Source of the DNA: Acetobacteraceae bacterium
GTDB taxonomy: Bacteria; Pseudomonadota; Alphaproteobacteria; Acetobacterales; Acetobacteraceae
Length of the DNA stretch: 23,621 nt
Assembly (NCBI GenBank): GCA_025356735.1
Contig: JANXRT010000016.1
Coordinates: 1 to 23,621, forward strand
Direction: 5' to 3'
Every line of letters starts with the position of its first letter. The first letter of the stretch is position 1. Positions 1-8,351 of the stretch are shown here, piece by piece. Under the pieces are notes generated by a model. The model saw nothing but the letters and a program-made list of their open reading frames with translations, searched no databases and was not told where the DNA came from. The position numbers and the translations under genes were made by a program.

Positions 1-2
1 CG

Positions 3-347
3 TGCGGCGCCGGCGATGGGCGTGAGGTCGCGGCGGCGCTGCGCGACCGCGGCTTTCGGGTGCAGCGCCGCATCGTCTATGCCGCCGAACCGATCGCAAC
101 GCTGCCGCCGACAGCCATCGCGGTGCTGCGTGCCGGCCGGCTTCATGCCGCGACCTTCTTCTCCGCCGCCACCGCACGCCATTTCGTCCGGCTGGTGACC
201 GAGGCTGGAATGACCCGGGCGCTGGCCAAGACCGCGGCGCTGGCGATCAGTCCGGCCGTGGCCTTGGCGCTGGAGGGGCTTCCGTGGCGTAATGTGCAAA
301 GTGCCGCCCGGCCGACACAGGATGAGTTGCTAGCATTGCTGTCATGA
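3..347 (+). CDS. hemD: Uroporphyrinogen-III synthase, C-terminal part (5' end outside window)
   Basis: The reading frame is open from base 3 and ends at TGA 345-347, giving about 114 residues of a protein that starts outside the window. The family closes hydroxymethylbilane to uroporphyrinogen III in cytosolic tetrapyrrole synthesis. The visible part fits the C-terminal half of HemD: a FFSAATARHFVRL stretch resembling the conserved 'FFSPRTA..F' segment, then ALAISPAVALAL, and a terminal AARPTQDELLALL resembling the usual '(A)xxPTxxALLxAL' ending. HemD is poorly conserved, so context matters: the next two genes are a mitofilin-like membrane protein and HemY, the usual alphaproteobacterial companions. 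The stop overlaps the next start as ATGA, suggesting translational coupling. The N-terminal domain cannot be judged. Confidence 0.85.
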   Translation, partial: CGAGDGREVAAALRDRGFRVQRRIVYAAEPIATLPPTAIAVLRAGRLHAATFFSAATARHFVRLVTEAGMTRALAKTAALAISPAVALALEGLPWRNVQSAARPTQDELLALLS

Positions 348-1261
348 CCCAGAACGATCTATCCCAAGCCGGTGTTCACGAACCCGCCGAGGCTCCGCCC
401 GGCGGCATGGACCCGGCCGCCAGTCCACGCCGCGCCCGCCGCGACCTTGTGCCGCTGCTCTACGTCGTCGGCATCCTGGTGCTCGGCGGGGCGCTGTTCT
501 GGCTGTGGCGGAACCCGATGTCGCAGCCGCGCTCGGATGCCGTCGAGACCACCCTAGATGAGATGCAGGCGAGGATCACGCAGCTGGAGAACGCCCCGAA
601 GCCGGCGCCGCCGGACCTCGCGCCGATGCTGGCACCAATCCTGGCGCGGCTTGCGGCATTGGAGGCACGGCCGGCGGCTTCCGCCGCCGCTCCGGCCGAT
701 TTGTCGTCCATCGAGGCGCGGCTCGCCGAATTGGAGACGCATCCCAAGCTGGCGGCGCCCGACCCCGCCTTGGCCAACCAGGTTACCCGTTTGTCGGACC
801 GGACCGCCCGTGCCGCAAGGTTGCAGGAAGCGGCCGCGTCGCTGGCAGCCGGCCGCAAGCTGGGCGCCATTGCCGATGCGCCAGAGGCCCTGCAACGCTT
901 CTCTGACATGGCCCCGCCGACCGAGGCCGCCTTGCGGCTGGCTTTCCCCGCGGCGGCAGAGGCCGCGCTGGTGGCCAGCCGGCCAGCCGAAGGCGACCTG
1001 CCGGCATGGCGGCGGTTCTGGAATCGTGCGCAGGCGCTGGTGAGCATCCGCCAGGGCGACGAGGTGCTGGTCGGCGATCCCGCCGCGGGCATCGTCGCGC
1101 GCGCCCGGCGCGAACTGGATGCCGGTGACCTCGCCGGCAGCCTGGACGTTCTCGGCGGGCTGAACCCGGCGGCCACCCGGGCGATGTCCGGCTGGATGTC
1201 CGACGCCCGGGCAGTGCTGGCGGCGCGGGCCGCACTGGCCGACCTCGCGGCCCATTCCTGA
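344..1261 (+). CDS. Mitofilin-like (COG4223-type) inner-membrane protein
   Basis: This 305-residue protein has a short Pro/Ala-rich cytoplasmic leader, one hydrophobic segment at about residues 36-56 (LVPLLYVVGILVLGGALFWL), and then a long Ala/Glu/Leu-rich region that looks coiled-coil (about 68-165), followed by a helical C-terminal domain with an 'AWRRFWNRAQALVSIR' segment typical of the alphaproteobacterial mitofilin-related family. Members are thought to be bacterial relatives of mitochondrial Mic60 with a role in inner-membrane shaping; this is family knowledge and no catalytic site is visible. It overlaps hemD by ATGA and its TGA overlaps the hemY start at base 1261, so hemD, this gene and hemY are very probably co-transcribed. 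It is somewhat shorter than many relatives, mostly in the variable N-terminal region. Confidence 0.75.
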   Translation: MTQNDLSQAGVHEPAEAPPGGMDPAASPRRARRDLVPLLYVVGILVLGGALFWLWRNPMSQPRSDAVETTLDEMQARITQLENAPKPAPPDLAPMLAPILARLAALEARPAASAAAPADLSSIEARLAELETHPKLAAPDPALANQVTRLSDRTARAARLQEAAASLAAGRKLGAIADAPEALQRFSDMAPPTEAALRLAFPAAAEAALVASRPAEGDLPAWRRFWNRAQALVSIRQGDEVLVGDPAAGIVARARRELDAGDLAGSLDVLGGLNPAATRAMSGWMSDARAVLAARAALADLAAHS

Positions 1262-2538
1262 TGGCGGGCGTGCTGTGGCTGCTCGGCTACGCCGTGATCG
1301 TCGTTGCTGCCGCCCTAGGCCTGGCGGCGCTGCCCGGCCGGGTAACGGCGGAAATTGGCACCCTCATTGTCGATCTGCCGACCTCGCTCGCGGTGCTGGC
1401 GCTGGTCCTGCTGGCGCTGCTGCTGCATTTCCTGTTCGGTTTGGTCCGGCTGCCACGCCGGTTCGGCCGCCAGGGCATCCATCGCCGCCGGCGCCAGGGC
1501 GATGCGGCAGTGACCTCCTGCCTGGTGGCACTTGCCGCGTCCGAGCCGGGCATCGCCCGCCGTCAGGCCGCGCGGGCGCGAAAATGGCTAGGCGACACGC
1601 CGCAGACCCTGCTGCTGGCGGCCGAGGCCGGTCGGCTGGCCGGACGCGAGGACGAAGCCACCACGGCGTTGCGCGCGCTCGCGGCCAAGCCGGAGGCCGC
1701 GTTCCTCGGACTGCGCGGGTTGCTGCGCCAGGCGATCGCGCGGCAGGAATGGCCGGAGGCGACCGAGTTGGCGCGCCAGGCGGAGGCCGCCAACCCGGGC
1801 GCCACCTGGTTGCGCGACGAGCGTGCCCGGCTGGCGATCCGCAGCACCGACTGGCCGGAGGCGATGCGGCTGACGGCGGCTCCGGCGGCGAAAGCCTCGC
1901 TTGCGGTGGCTGCGTCGCAGACGGAACCCGATGCCGACCGCGCCCTGACGCTCGCGCGCAAGGCGTTCGAGGCCGATCCCGGGCTGGCACCGGCGGCGAT
2001 CGCCTATGCGGGACAGATGCGCCGGATCGGACGCGAGGGCCGCGCGCAGACGGTGCTCGCCGAAAGCTGGGCGATCCGGCCGCATCCCGATGTTTCCGCA
2101 TTTGCCCTGGCTGGGGCGGCCAGCCCGATGGACGGCATTCCCTTGGCCAGGACCTTGGCGGCCGCCAACCCGACCGACCCTGAGAGTTTCCTGCTCCTTG
2201 CCCGCGCCTCGCTCGATGCCGGGCTGACCGGGGAGGCTCGCCGCCATGCTGTTCTCGCACGCGACGCCGGAGTGAATTCCCGGCGGCTGTTCCTGCTGCT
2301 GGCGGCGATCGAGGAGGCCGAGGACCCGAACTCCGACGCGGCGCGAGGCTATCTGCGCGAGGCGGCGACCGCGGACCCGGACCCGGTCTGGCGCTGCACG
2401 GAATGCCGTGCGGAGTCGGTCGAGTGGCACCCGGCCTGCCCGTCCTGCCACACGCCGGGCAGCCTTGCCTGGGGCAACGCCACGGCGTTGACGCTGGCCA
2501 AGCCGGGCATCATGCGGCGGCTTTTGCCCTGGCGATGA
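1261..2538 (+). CDS. hemY: HemY-type tetratricopeptide membrane protein with C-terminal zinc ribbon
   Basis: The protein has 425 residues. Two hydrophobic segments (about 3-25 and 38-62) form the HemY N-terminal membrane part, followed by a basic patch and degenerate TPR-like helical repeats rich in Ala, Arg and Glu (about 90-360). The C-terminus carries two CxxC pairs, Cys379/Cys382 and Cys393/Cys396, in a WRCTEC...CPSC context, which should form a zinc-ribbon or rubredoxin-like knuckle. HemY is found in haem gene clusters of proteobacteria, but its biochemical role is unsettled; this is not the unrelated Gram-positive HemY protoporphyrinogen oxidase. The start overlaps the preceding stop. 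The 3' end overlaps the 3' end of the convergent trpF by 29 bases. Confidence 0.85.
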   Translation: MAGVLWLLGYAVIVVAAALGLAALPGRVTAEIGTLIVDLPTSLAVLALVLLALLLHFLFGLVRLPRRFGRQGIHRRRRQGDAAVTSCLVALAASEPGIARRQAARARKWLGDTPQTLLLAAEAGRLAGREDEATTALRALAAKPEAAFLGLRGLLRQAIARQEWPEATELARQAEAANPGATWLRDERARLAIRSTDWPEAMRLTAAPAAKASLAVAASQTEPDADRALTLARKAFEADPGLAPAAIAYAGQMRRIGREGRAQTVLAESWAIRPHPDVSAFALAGAASPMDGIPLARTLAAANPTDPESFLLLARASLDAGLTGEARRHAVLARDAGVNSRRLFLLLAAIEEAEDPNSDAARGYLREAATADPDPVWRCTECRAESVEWHPACPSCHTPGSLAWGNATALTLAKPGIMRRLLPWR

Positions 2539-3136
2539 AATCTCTTATTCGTGCCGGGTCCTTGACGCCCCGGCTGCTCTCCACGCCCGACGCAACATCC
2601 ACGGCGGTGGCGCCGGTGGTCTGGATGGCCTCGGCCACGTTCGCCGGTGTCAGGCCTCCCGCCAGCAGCCAGGGCCCGGGCGGCTTCCAGCCGGCCATCA
2701 CCGACCAGTCAAAGGTTTCTGCGTTGCCGCCGGGGCGGGTTGCCTGCGGCGGCGGCTTGGCTTCCAGCAGCCAGGCATCGGCACCACCCGCATCGGCTGG
2801 CAGGTCGGCCTGCCTGGCGATGCCGCGGGCGCGCCATACCGGCAACGCGAATTTGCTTCGGATTTCTTCCAGTATCGGCACGGCGCCATAGATCTGCAGG
2901 ATGTCGAGCCGGATTGCGCCCAGCGCGCGGTCGATGTCCGCGAGGGCGGGGTCCACGAACAAGCCGACCCGCAGCGCGCCGCCAGGGGAGCGCTGCGACA
3001 ACGAAGCCGCCTGTTGTGGCGTGACGAACCTGGGTGACACAGGGAAGAAATTGAAGCCAAGCCAGTCGGCGCCGGCTGTTATCACGGCATCGAACCCGGC
3101 CGCATCGTTCAGGCCGCAAACCTTGACCTGGATCAA
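2510..3136 (-). CDS. trpF: Phosphoribosylanthranilate isomerase (TTG start)
   Basis: TrpF converts N-(5'-phosphoribosyl)anthranilate to CdRP in tryptophan synthesis. From a TTG codon at 3136 the protein is 208 residues and begins MIQVKVCGL, which places the catalytic cysteine at residue 7, as in characterised TrpF enzymes. The C-terminal phosphate-binding motifs are present: FDW, LLAGGLTPANV, VDVASGVESSRGVKD. No ATG precedes this point before the body of pyrF, and TTG overlaps the pyrF stop (TTGA), so a coupled TTG start is the best choice. One oddity: the general-acid position, normally Asp in a '(L/F)DAKPP'-type segment, is Glu125 here (LLEAKPP). No trpB or trpA follows; instead hemY converges from the other side. 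Confidence 0.93.
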   Translation of the reverse strand: MIQVKVCGLNDAAGFDAVITAGADWLGFNFFPVSPRFVTPQQAASLSQRSPGGALRVGLFVDPALADIDRALGAIRLDILQIYGAVPILEEIRSKFALPVWRARGIARQADLPADAGGADAWLLEAKPPPQATRPGGNAETFDWSVMAGWKPPGPWLLAGGLTPANVAEAIQTTGATAVDVASGVESSRGVKDPARIRDFIARAKAAA

Positions 3137-3846
3137 AGCACCGCCGCGATCGCCGCCGCTGCCTCCGCCGGGTTCTCGGCGCCGGTGATCGGCCGGCCGA
3201 CGACAATCCAGTCGGCGCCGGCGGCTATTGCCTGTTCGGGCGTCATGACACGCGCCTGGTCGTTGCTGCCGGCATTCTCCGGACGGATGCCGGGCACCAC
3301 CAGAGCAGGCCCAGGGCCGAAAGCGTCGCGCAACACCGAGACCTCGCGCGGGCTGCATACAAGGCCGTCGGCTCCGGCGTCGAGGGCCAGCCGGGCAAGC
3401 CGCAGCACCTGCTGGGTTGGGCCGCCGGCGACGCCGATGGCGGACAGCGCTGAGGCGTCGAGGCTGGTCAGGACGGTCACCGCCAGCAACAGCGGACGAG
3501 CGGCGGTGCCAACCATCTCGACCGCGTGGCGGGCGGCGCTGATCATGGCGGTGCCGCCGCTGGCGTGCAGCGTGATCATCCGTGGCGCCAAAGGCAGCAC
3601 GCTGCGGACGGCGCCGGACACGGTATTCGGGATGTCGTGCAGCTTGAGGTCGAGGAACACCGGTTTTCCGCCGGTGGCCACCGCCGCGTAGCCGGCGGCG
3701 CCGTGGGCGGTGAACAGCTCCAGCCCGACCTTGAACATCCCGACATTCGCCGAGCAGGCATCAATCCAGGTTTTTGCGCGCACCAGGTCACCGGTATCGA
3801 GCGCCACGATCAGCCGGTCGGCGCCCCGTGGCTTGTCATGGGTCAT
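3133..3846 (-). CDS. pyrF: Orotidine-5'-phosphate decarboxylase
   Basis: PyrF makes UMP from OMP, the last step of de novo pyrimidine synthesis. The 237-residue product is normal length for the short bacterial class. It shows LIVALDT (residues 12-18), FKVG around Lys39, and the hallmark DLKLHDIPNT segment containing the active-site Asp66-x-Lys68-x-x-Asp71, followed by TLHASGG and, near the C-terminus, VPGIRP and ADWIVVGRPIT for phosphate binding. The ATG at 3846 is chosen because it overlaps the lapA stop as ATGA and places LIVALD at the expected distance from the N-terminus. The stop overlaps the trpF TTG start. Sharing one transcript with lapA and trpF is very likely. Confidence 0.96.
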   Translation of the reverse strand: MTHDKPRGADRLIVALDTGDLVRAKTWIDACSANVGMFKVGLELFTAHGAAGYAAVATGGKPVFLDLKLHDIPNTVSGAVRSVLPLAPRMITLHASGGTAMISAARHAVEMVGTAARPLLLAVTVLTSLDASALSAIGVAGGPTQQVLRLARLALDAGADGLVCSPREVSVLRDAFGPGPALVVPGIRPENAGSNDQARVMTPEQAIAAGADWIVVGRPITGAENPAEAAAAIAAVL

Positions 3847-4154
3847 TCGGGTGGTCCCAAAGCTGGCCGGGCCAGCACGCGCGCCGGCTCGGGCGGACGG
3901 TCGCGCAATTGCGCTTCCAGCTGTCCGATGTGCCGCCGGGCGCGGCGATGCTGCCGACGGTGGCGCTGCTCGCCGAGCCACACCAGCAATGCGCCAACGA
4001 TAAAGGCGATGGCTGCGGCGCCGAGGACCGCCACCGCTACCGGCAGCTCGACGCTCCAATCGGTCGGCCAAAATCCCAGCCTTACGGGCCCGGTGTTCGA
4101 TAAGGCGAACAGCACCAGGATAAGCAACATCGGCAGCGTAAGAAGTACCCGCAT
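3843..4154 (-). CDS. lapA: LapA (DUF1049) family small membrane protein
   Basis: This 103-residue protein has two hydrophobic segments (about 2-18 and 38-62) joined by a short loop with the family-like 'ALSNTGPVRLGFWP' segment, then a very basic, Arg-rich cytoplasmic tail (RHRRQHRRARRHIGQLEAQL) that may be helical. LapA-type proteins are associated in Escherichia coli with LapB in assembly and control of lipopolysaccharide synthesis; a lapB gene is not seen here. Its position between ihfB and pyrF matches the usual alphaproteobacterial and enterobacterial neighbourhood. The stop overlaps the pyrF start (ATGA). The gap upstream to ihfB is occupied by a palindromic repeat element. Confidence 0.82.
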   Translation of the reverse strand: MRVLLTLPMLLILVLFALSNTGPVRLGFWPTDWSVELPVAVAVLGAAAIAFIVGALLVWLGEQRHRRQHRRARRHIGQLEAQLRDRPPEPARVLARPALGPPE

Positions 4155-4183
4155 AGTTCGTAACCGAAGACTTCTAAAGTATT

Positions 4184-4344
4184 GGGTTCTAAGGGCGAAG
4201 TGGGCAAAGGTTCAACCGATTGTTCTTCCGATCGGTGAAAAGCCCACGAAGGGTTGCCCTTAGCGGGTCCAGGGCCGGTGGGCCAAGGTTCCGACTGCCG
4301 CCTTGGGCAGGCGGAATACCCACGGAGGGGCGCCCTGGCCTTGC
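4184..4344. repeat. Nested palindromic intergenic element, copy A (ihfB-lapA gap)
   Basis: This element fills most of the gap between ihfB and lapA. It shares the sequence GGGTTCTAAGGG...CCCTTAGCGGGTCCAGGG...CCCTGGCCTT with the copies at 5649-5761 and 18634-18748. The first pair of arms, TAAGGGC (4190-4196) and GCCCTTA (4256-4262), encloses nested arms GTGGGC/GCCCAC (4200-4205, 4242-4247) and ACCGAT/ATCGGT (4215-4220, 4231-4236). The second pair, CCAGGGC (4269-4275) and GCCCTGG (4332-4338), encloses CCAAGG/CCTTGG. In the other copies these arms have only two to eight bases between them, so copy A looks like the core with an extra palindrome placed in each loop. The CCCTGGCCTT end faces the ihfB stop codon, eight bases away. 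Confidence 0.75.
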
Positions 4345-4351
4345 TTGCTTC

Positions 4352-4645
4352 CTAGCGCGCAGCCTTCCCCTTGTTAACCCGCTCCCGAAGCTCCTTACCC
4401 GCCTTGAAGAACGGTACCGCCTTCTCCTCCACCGGCACGGTCTCGCCGGTGCGCGGATTGCGTCCGGTGCGGGCACTGCGGCGCTTGACGGTGAAGGCGC
4501 CAAAGCCGCGCAGCTCGACCCGCTCGCCGCGCGCCAGGGCGCCGGTGATCTCGTCGAACACGGTGGCGACGATAAGCTCGACATCGCGCGCGGTGAGGTG
4601 CGGGTTGGCGGCGGCGAGTTCGGCCATCAGCTCGGATTTCGTCAT
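4352..4645 (-). CDS. ihfB: Integration host factor, beta subunit
   Basis: The 97-residue protein is a full-length HU/IHF-type DNA-bending protein. It begins MTKSELMAELAAANPHL, has the ERVELRGFGAFTVKRR segment leading into the beta arm, the arm motif ARTGRNPRTGE with the intercalating Pro, and ends in VPFFKAGKELRERVNKG. The 'ARTGRNPRTGETV' arm together with the MTKSEL start fits the beta subunit rather than HU or IHF-alpha. IHF bends DNA sharply at specific sites and acts in transcription, recombination and replication. It lies on the minus strand between sppA (67 bases upstream) and lapA, the usual alphaproteobacterial order. It stops at TAG 4352-4354, next to palindromic copy A. Confidence 0.95.
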   Translation of the reverse strand: MTKSELMAELAAANPHLTARDVELIVATVFDEITGALARGERVELRGFGAFTVKRRSARTGRNPRTGETVPVEEKAVPFFKAGKELRERVNKGKAAR

Positions 4646-4712
4646 GTCGGCAACCTATCAGCAAGCGTGCTTCAGCGGGTTGCCGAATCCGGCCAGTTCG
4701 AACGCCCCCGCG

Positions 4713-5627
4713 TCAGTTTCGCGAAGGCTGCCAGAGCGCCCACGCTCCGTCAAGCGTAACCCCTTGGGAGAAAACGCTTTTCCACAGAGTACCGAGAATG
4801 CCGTTGCTGCCGCGGAAGGTCCGCTCGGCAAGCCCGGCGCCCGACAGGTCCTCGACCGGGAGCTTTTCCGCGACGCCCTGGGTCGCCAGCCACTGCCGTG
4901 CCTCACGCTCGCCGCCGATCGCATCGACCAGACCGAACGCCAGCGCTTGGCGGCCAGTGTAGGCGCGGCCGTCGCCGAGTTCGCGAACGCGTTCGGGGGG
5001 AAGGTGCCGGCCGAGCGCCACCATCGCCACGAACTGCTCGTACATGTCCATGACCAGCCCCTGCAGCACGGCACGTCCCTGCGCCGATAGGGGATGCGCC
5101 AGGTTGGGCTGGTCCTTGAGCGGGCCGGAGGTGATCGCCTCGGCGGAAATGCCGAGGGTCTTGAGCAGCCCGGACGCCTCGCCGGTTTCGAGGATGACGC
5201 CGATCGAGCCGGTTAAGGTGGCCTCGCGCGCGAACACCCGCGCTGCCGGCATCGCGATCATGTAGCCGGCGGAGGCGGCGGTGCCGCCCATCACCGCGAC
5301 GACGGGCTTTTTCGCCGCCACCCGGCCGATCGCCCCATGCAGGCTCTCGCCGCCGGCGACGGTGCCTCCGGGACTGTCGATGCTGACGATCAAGGCTTTC
5401 ACGGAATTTCGATCCGCGAGTTTGGTGATCGCTTCCGTCAGCTTGCCGTCATCGGTGATGATGCCGTTGACGGTCAGGCGCTCGACATGATCGCCGTCAA
5501 TACCGAAGCTGCCGCGGGCAGCGACGAGGATTGCCAGTAGGACGGCGGCGATCGTCGCCCCTCGCCAAAAGAAAAGGCGACGCTTTAGGCGTCGCCTGTC
5601 TAATAGAAGATCGGTTTCCAGGCTCAT
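4713..5627 (-). CDS. sppA: Signal peptide peptidase SppA, short (36K) type
   Basis: SppA is a membrane-bound serine peptidase of the S49 family that cleaves leftover signal peptides in or near the inner membrane. The product is 304 residues, typical of the single-domain form. A transmembrane segment lies at about residues 24-38, followed by the S49 fold with VSIDSPGGTVAGGESLH (82-98), the nucleophile in GGTAASAGY (Ser119), TGSIGVI (139-145) and the probable general base in SGPLKDQPN (Lys171). The ATG at 5627 is preferred because the longer in-frame option at 5663 would start inside the palindromic intergenic repeat and has no recognisable residues. A GGATGG lies just upstream of 5627. It is downstream of rpsA and upstream of ihfB on the same strand. 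Confidence 0.92.
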   Translation of the reverse strand: MSLETDLLLDRRRLKRRLFFWRGATIAAVLLAILVAARGSFGIDGDHVERLTVNGIITDDGKLTEAITKLADRNSVKALIVSIDSPGGTVAGGESLHGAIGRVAAKKPVVAVMGGTAASAGYMIAMPAARVFAREATLTGSIGVILETGEASGLLKTLGISAEAITSGPLKDQPNLAHPLSAQGRAVLQGLVMDMYEQFVAMVALGRHLPPERVRELGDGRAYTGRQALAFGLVDAIGGEREARQWLATQGVAEKLPVEDLSGAGLAERTFRGSNGILGTLWKSVFSQGVTLDGAWALWQPSRN

Positions 5628-5648
5628 GTTGCCATCCAAAAGAAGGAC

Positions 5649-5758
5649 GGGGCTCTGCCCCATAGCCCGCCAGGAGAAGCGCTCCTGGACCCGCCTGACT
5701 TAAGTCGAAGGGTTCTAAGGGACTAGTTCCTTAGCGGGTCCAGGGCAGAGCCCTGGCC

Positions 5759-5761
<3 letters not shown>
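5649..5761. repeat. Palindromic intergenic element, copy B (rpsA-sppA gap)
   Basis: Nearly the whole rpsA-sppA gap is a series of short hairpins: GGGGCTCTGCCCC (5649-5661), CCAGGAG/CTCCTGG (5670-5676, 5682-5688), GACTTAAGTC (5697-5706), CTAAGG/CCTTAG (5715-5720, 5729-5734) and CCAGGGC/GCCCTGG (5740-5746, 5750-5756, three-base loop). The two ends resemble inverted copies of each other (a GGGCTCTGCCC-type hairpin on each side). The rpsA stop TAA (complement of TTA 5759-5761) is part of the CCTTAC edge of the element, so the last hairpin begins two bases after that stop and could act as a terminator or mRNA 3'-end protector. No T-tract follows it on the minus strand. Confidence 0.8.
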
Positions 5762-7471
<1,710 letters not shown>

Positions 7472-7590
7472 ATGGATATTCAATTCCGTGACGGCGGCCG
7501 GGGTTGCCGGTCCTGCCTCAGGTCTGCGCCCCACCCATCTGGGCGGCACGGCATGCCCGTGCGTTGCACGAGCCGGTTGCGGAGCGGCGA

Positions 7591-7618
7591 GACATAGGCC
7601 GGTGGGTGGTCCTGTCAA
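7591..7618 (-). promoter_or_regulatory. Probable sigma-70 promoter for rpsA
   Basis: On the minus strand, in the cmk-rpsA gap, a perfect TTGACA (complement of 7613-7618) is followed after 16 bases by TATGTC (complement of 7591-7596), a partial match to TATAAT. Transcription from it would give an rpsA leader of about 110 bases, ending at ATG 7471. Independent rpsA promoters between cmk and rpsA are known in enterobacteria, and S1 is known there to repress its own mRNA through the leader; both are family knowledge, not shown here. The -10 match is modest. Apart from this, the 7472-7682 gap shows nothing recognisable. Confidence 0.4.
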
Positions 7619-7682
7619 GCGTGGATGCGGCCTGGACGGTGGTTTCGCAGCCGTTCCGGCCTCGTTGGATCGGATGCATCGA

Positions 7683-8351
7683 TCATTTTTCCGGCATCAC
7701 GGATCCGGCTCCGGTTTTCGCCCAGCCGATACGTCGGCGCACTTCGGCGAGTGCGACAGCGAACGCGGTATCGGCGTCCAGTTTGGTCGTATCGAGCACG
7801 AATGCGTCAGCGGCGGCACGCAGCGGGGCTGCCGCACGGGCGGCATCCGCGGCATCGCGGGCCTGCATGTCGGCGGTGACGATGGCTAGCGCCGCGCTGG
7901 TTCCTTTGGCCTGCAGTTCCGACCAGCGCCGGCGGGCCCGCTCGGCAAGGCTCGCGGTCACGAACAGCTTTGCCTGCGCTTGGGGGAAGATCACGGTGCC
8001 GATGTCGCGCCCGTCCAGCACGGCGCCGGCGCGGCCAAAATCGCGCTGAAAGTCGATCAGCGCGGCCCGCACGCCAGGCACCGACGCCACGGCGGCGGCG
8101 GCGGCGTCGGCAGCGGGGCCGCGCAGGTCGGTGCGTTCCAGGTTGGCGGGCACCAGTTCTCGCGCCGCCTGCTCGGCCGCCGAAGCGTCGGCGGGATCGC
8201 CGCCACCATCCAGCACAAGCCGGCCGACGGCGCGGTAGAGAAGTCCGGTGTCGAGGTAGGGCAGCCCAAGCTCGGCCGCGAGGCGGCGCGCCAGCGTGCC
8301 CTTGCCGGCGGCGGCGGGACCGTCGATGGCGACGATCGGCAGCGCGATCAT
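7683..8351 (-). CDS. cmk: Cytidylate kinase
   Basis: Cmk phosphorylates CMP and dCMP with ATP in nucleotide salvage. The 222-residue protein opens with MIALPIVAIDGPAAAGKGT, where GPAAAGKGT (residues 11-19) is the P-loop, followed by LPYLDTGLLYRAVG for nucleotide binding, LDGRDIGTVIFP, and the C-terminal RDAADAARAAAPL segment that carries the conserved Arg, Asp and Arg of the lid and substrate site. The insert between about residues 60 and 100 is Ala-rich but of the usual size. The ATG at 8351 overlaps the aroA stop (ATGA), so the two are translationally coupled, and rpsA follows. This aroA-cmk-rpsA order is widespread in proteobacteria. Confidence 0.96.
   Translation of the reverse strand: MIALPIVAIDGPAAAGKGTLARRLAAELGLPYLDTGLLYRAVGRLVLDGGGDPADASAAEQAARELVPANLERTDLRGPAADAAAAAVASVPGVRAALIDFQRDFGRAGAVLDGRDIGTVIFPQAQAKLFVTASLAERARRRWSELQAKGTSAALAIVTADMQARDAADAARAAAPLRAAADAFVLDTTKLDADTAFAVALAEVRRRIGWAKTGAGSVMPEK

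Noticed and set aside
1261..2538. HemY as protoporphyrinogen oxidase
   Set aside because: There is no FAD-binding GxGxxG start. The protein has two membrane segments, TPR-like repeats and a zinc ribbon, which identify the proteobacterial HemY that merely shares the name.
5628..5663. Twelve extra N-terminal residues for SppA (start at 5663)
   Set aside because: These codons fall within the palindromic repeat (the first residues translate GGGGCAGAGCCCC), and a better-placed ATG with an upstream GGATGG exists at 5627.
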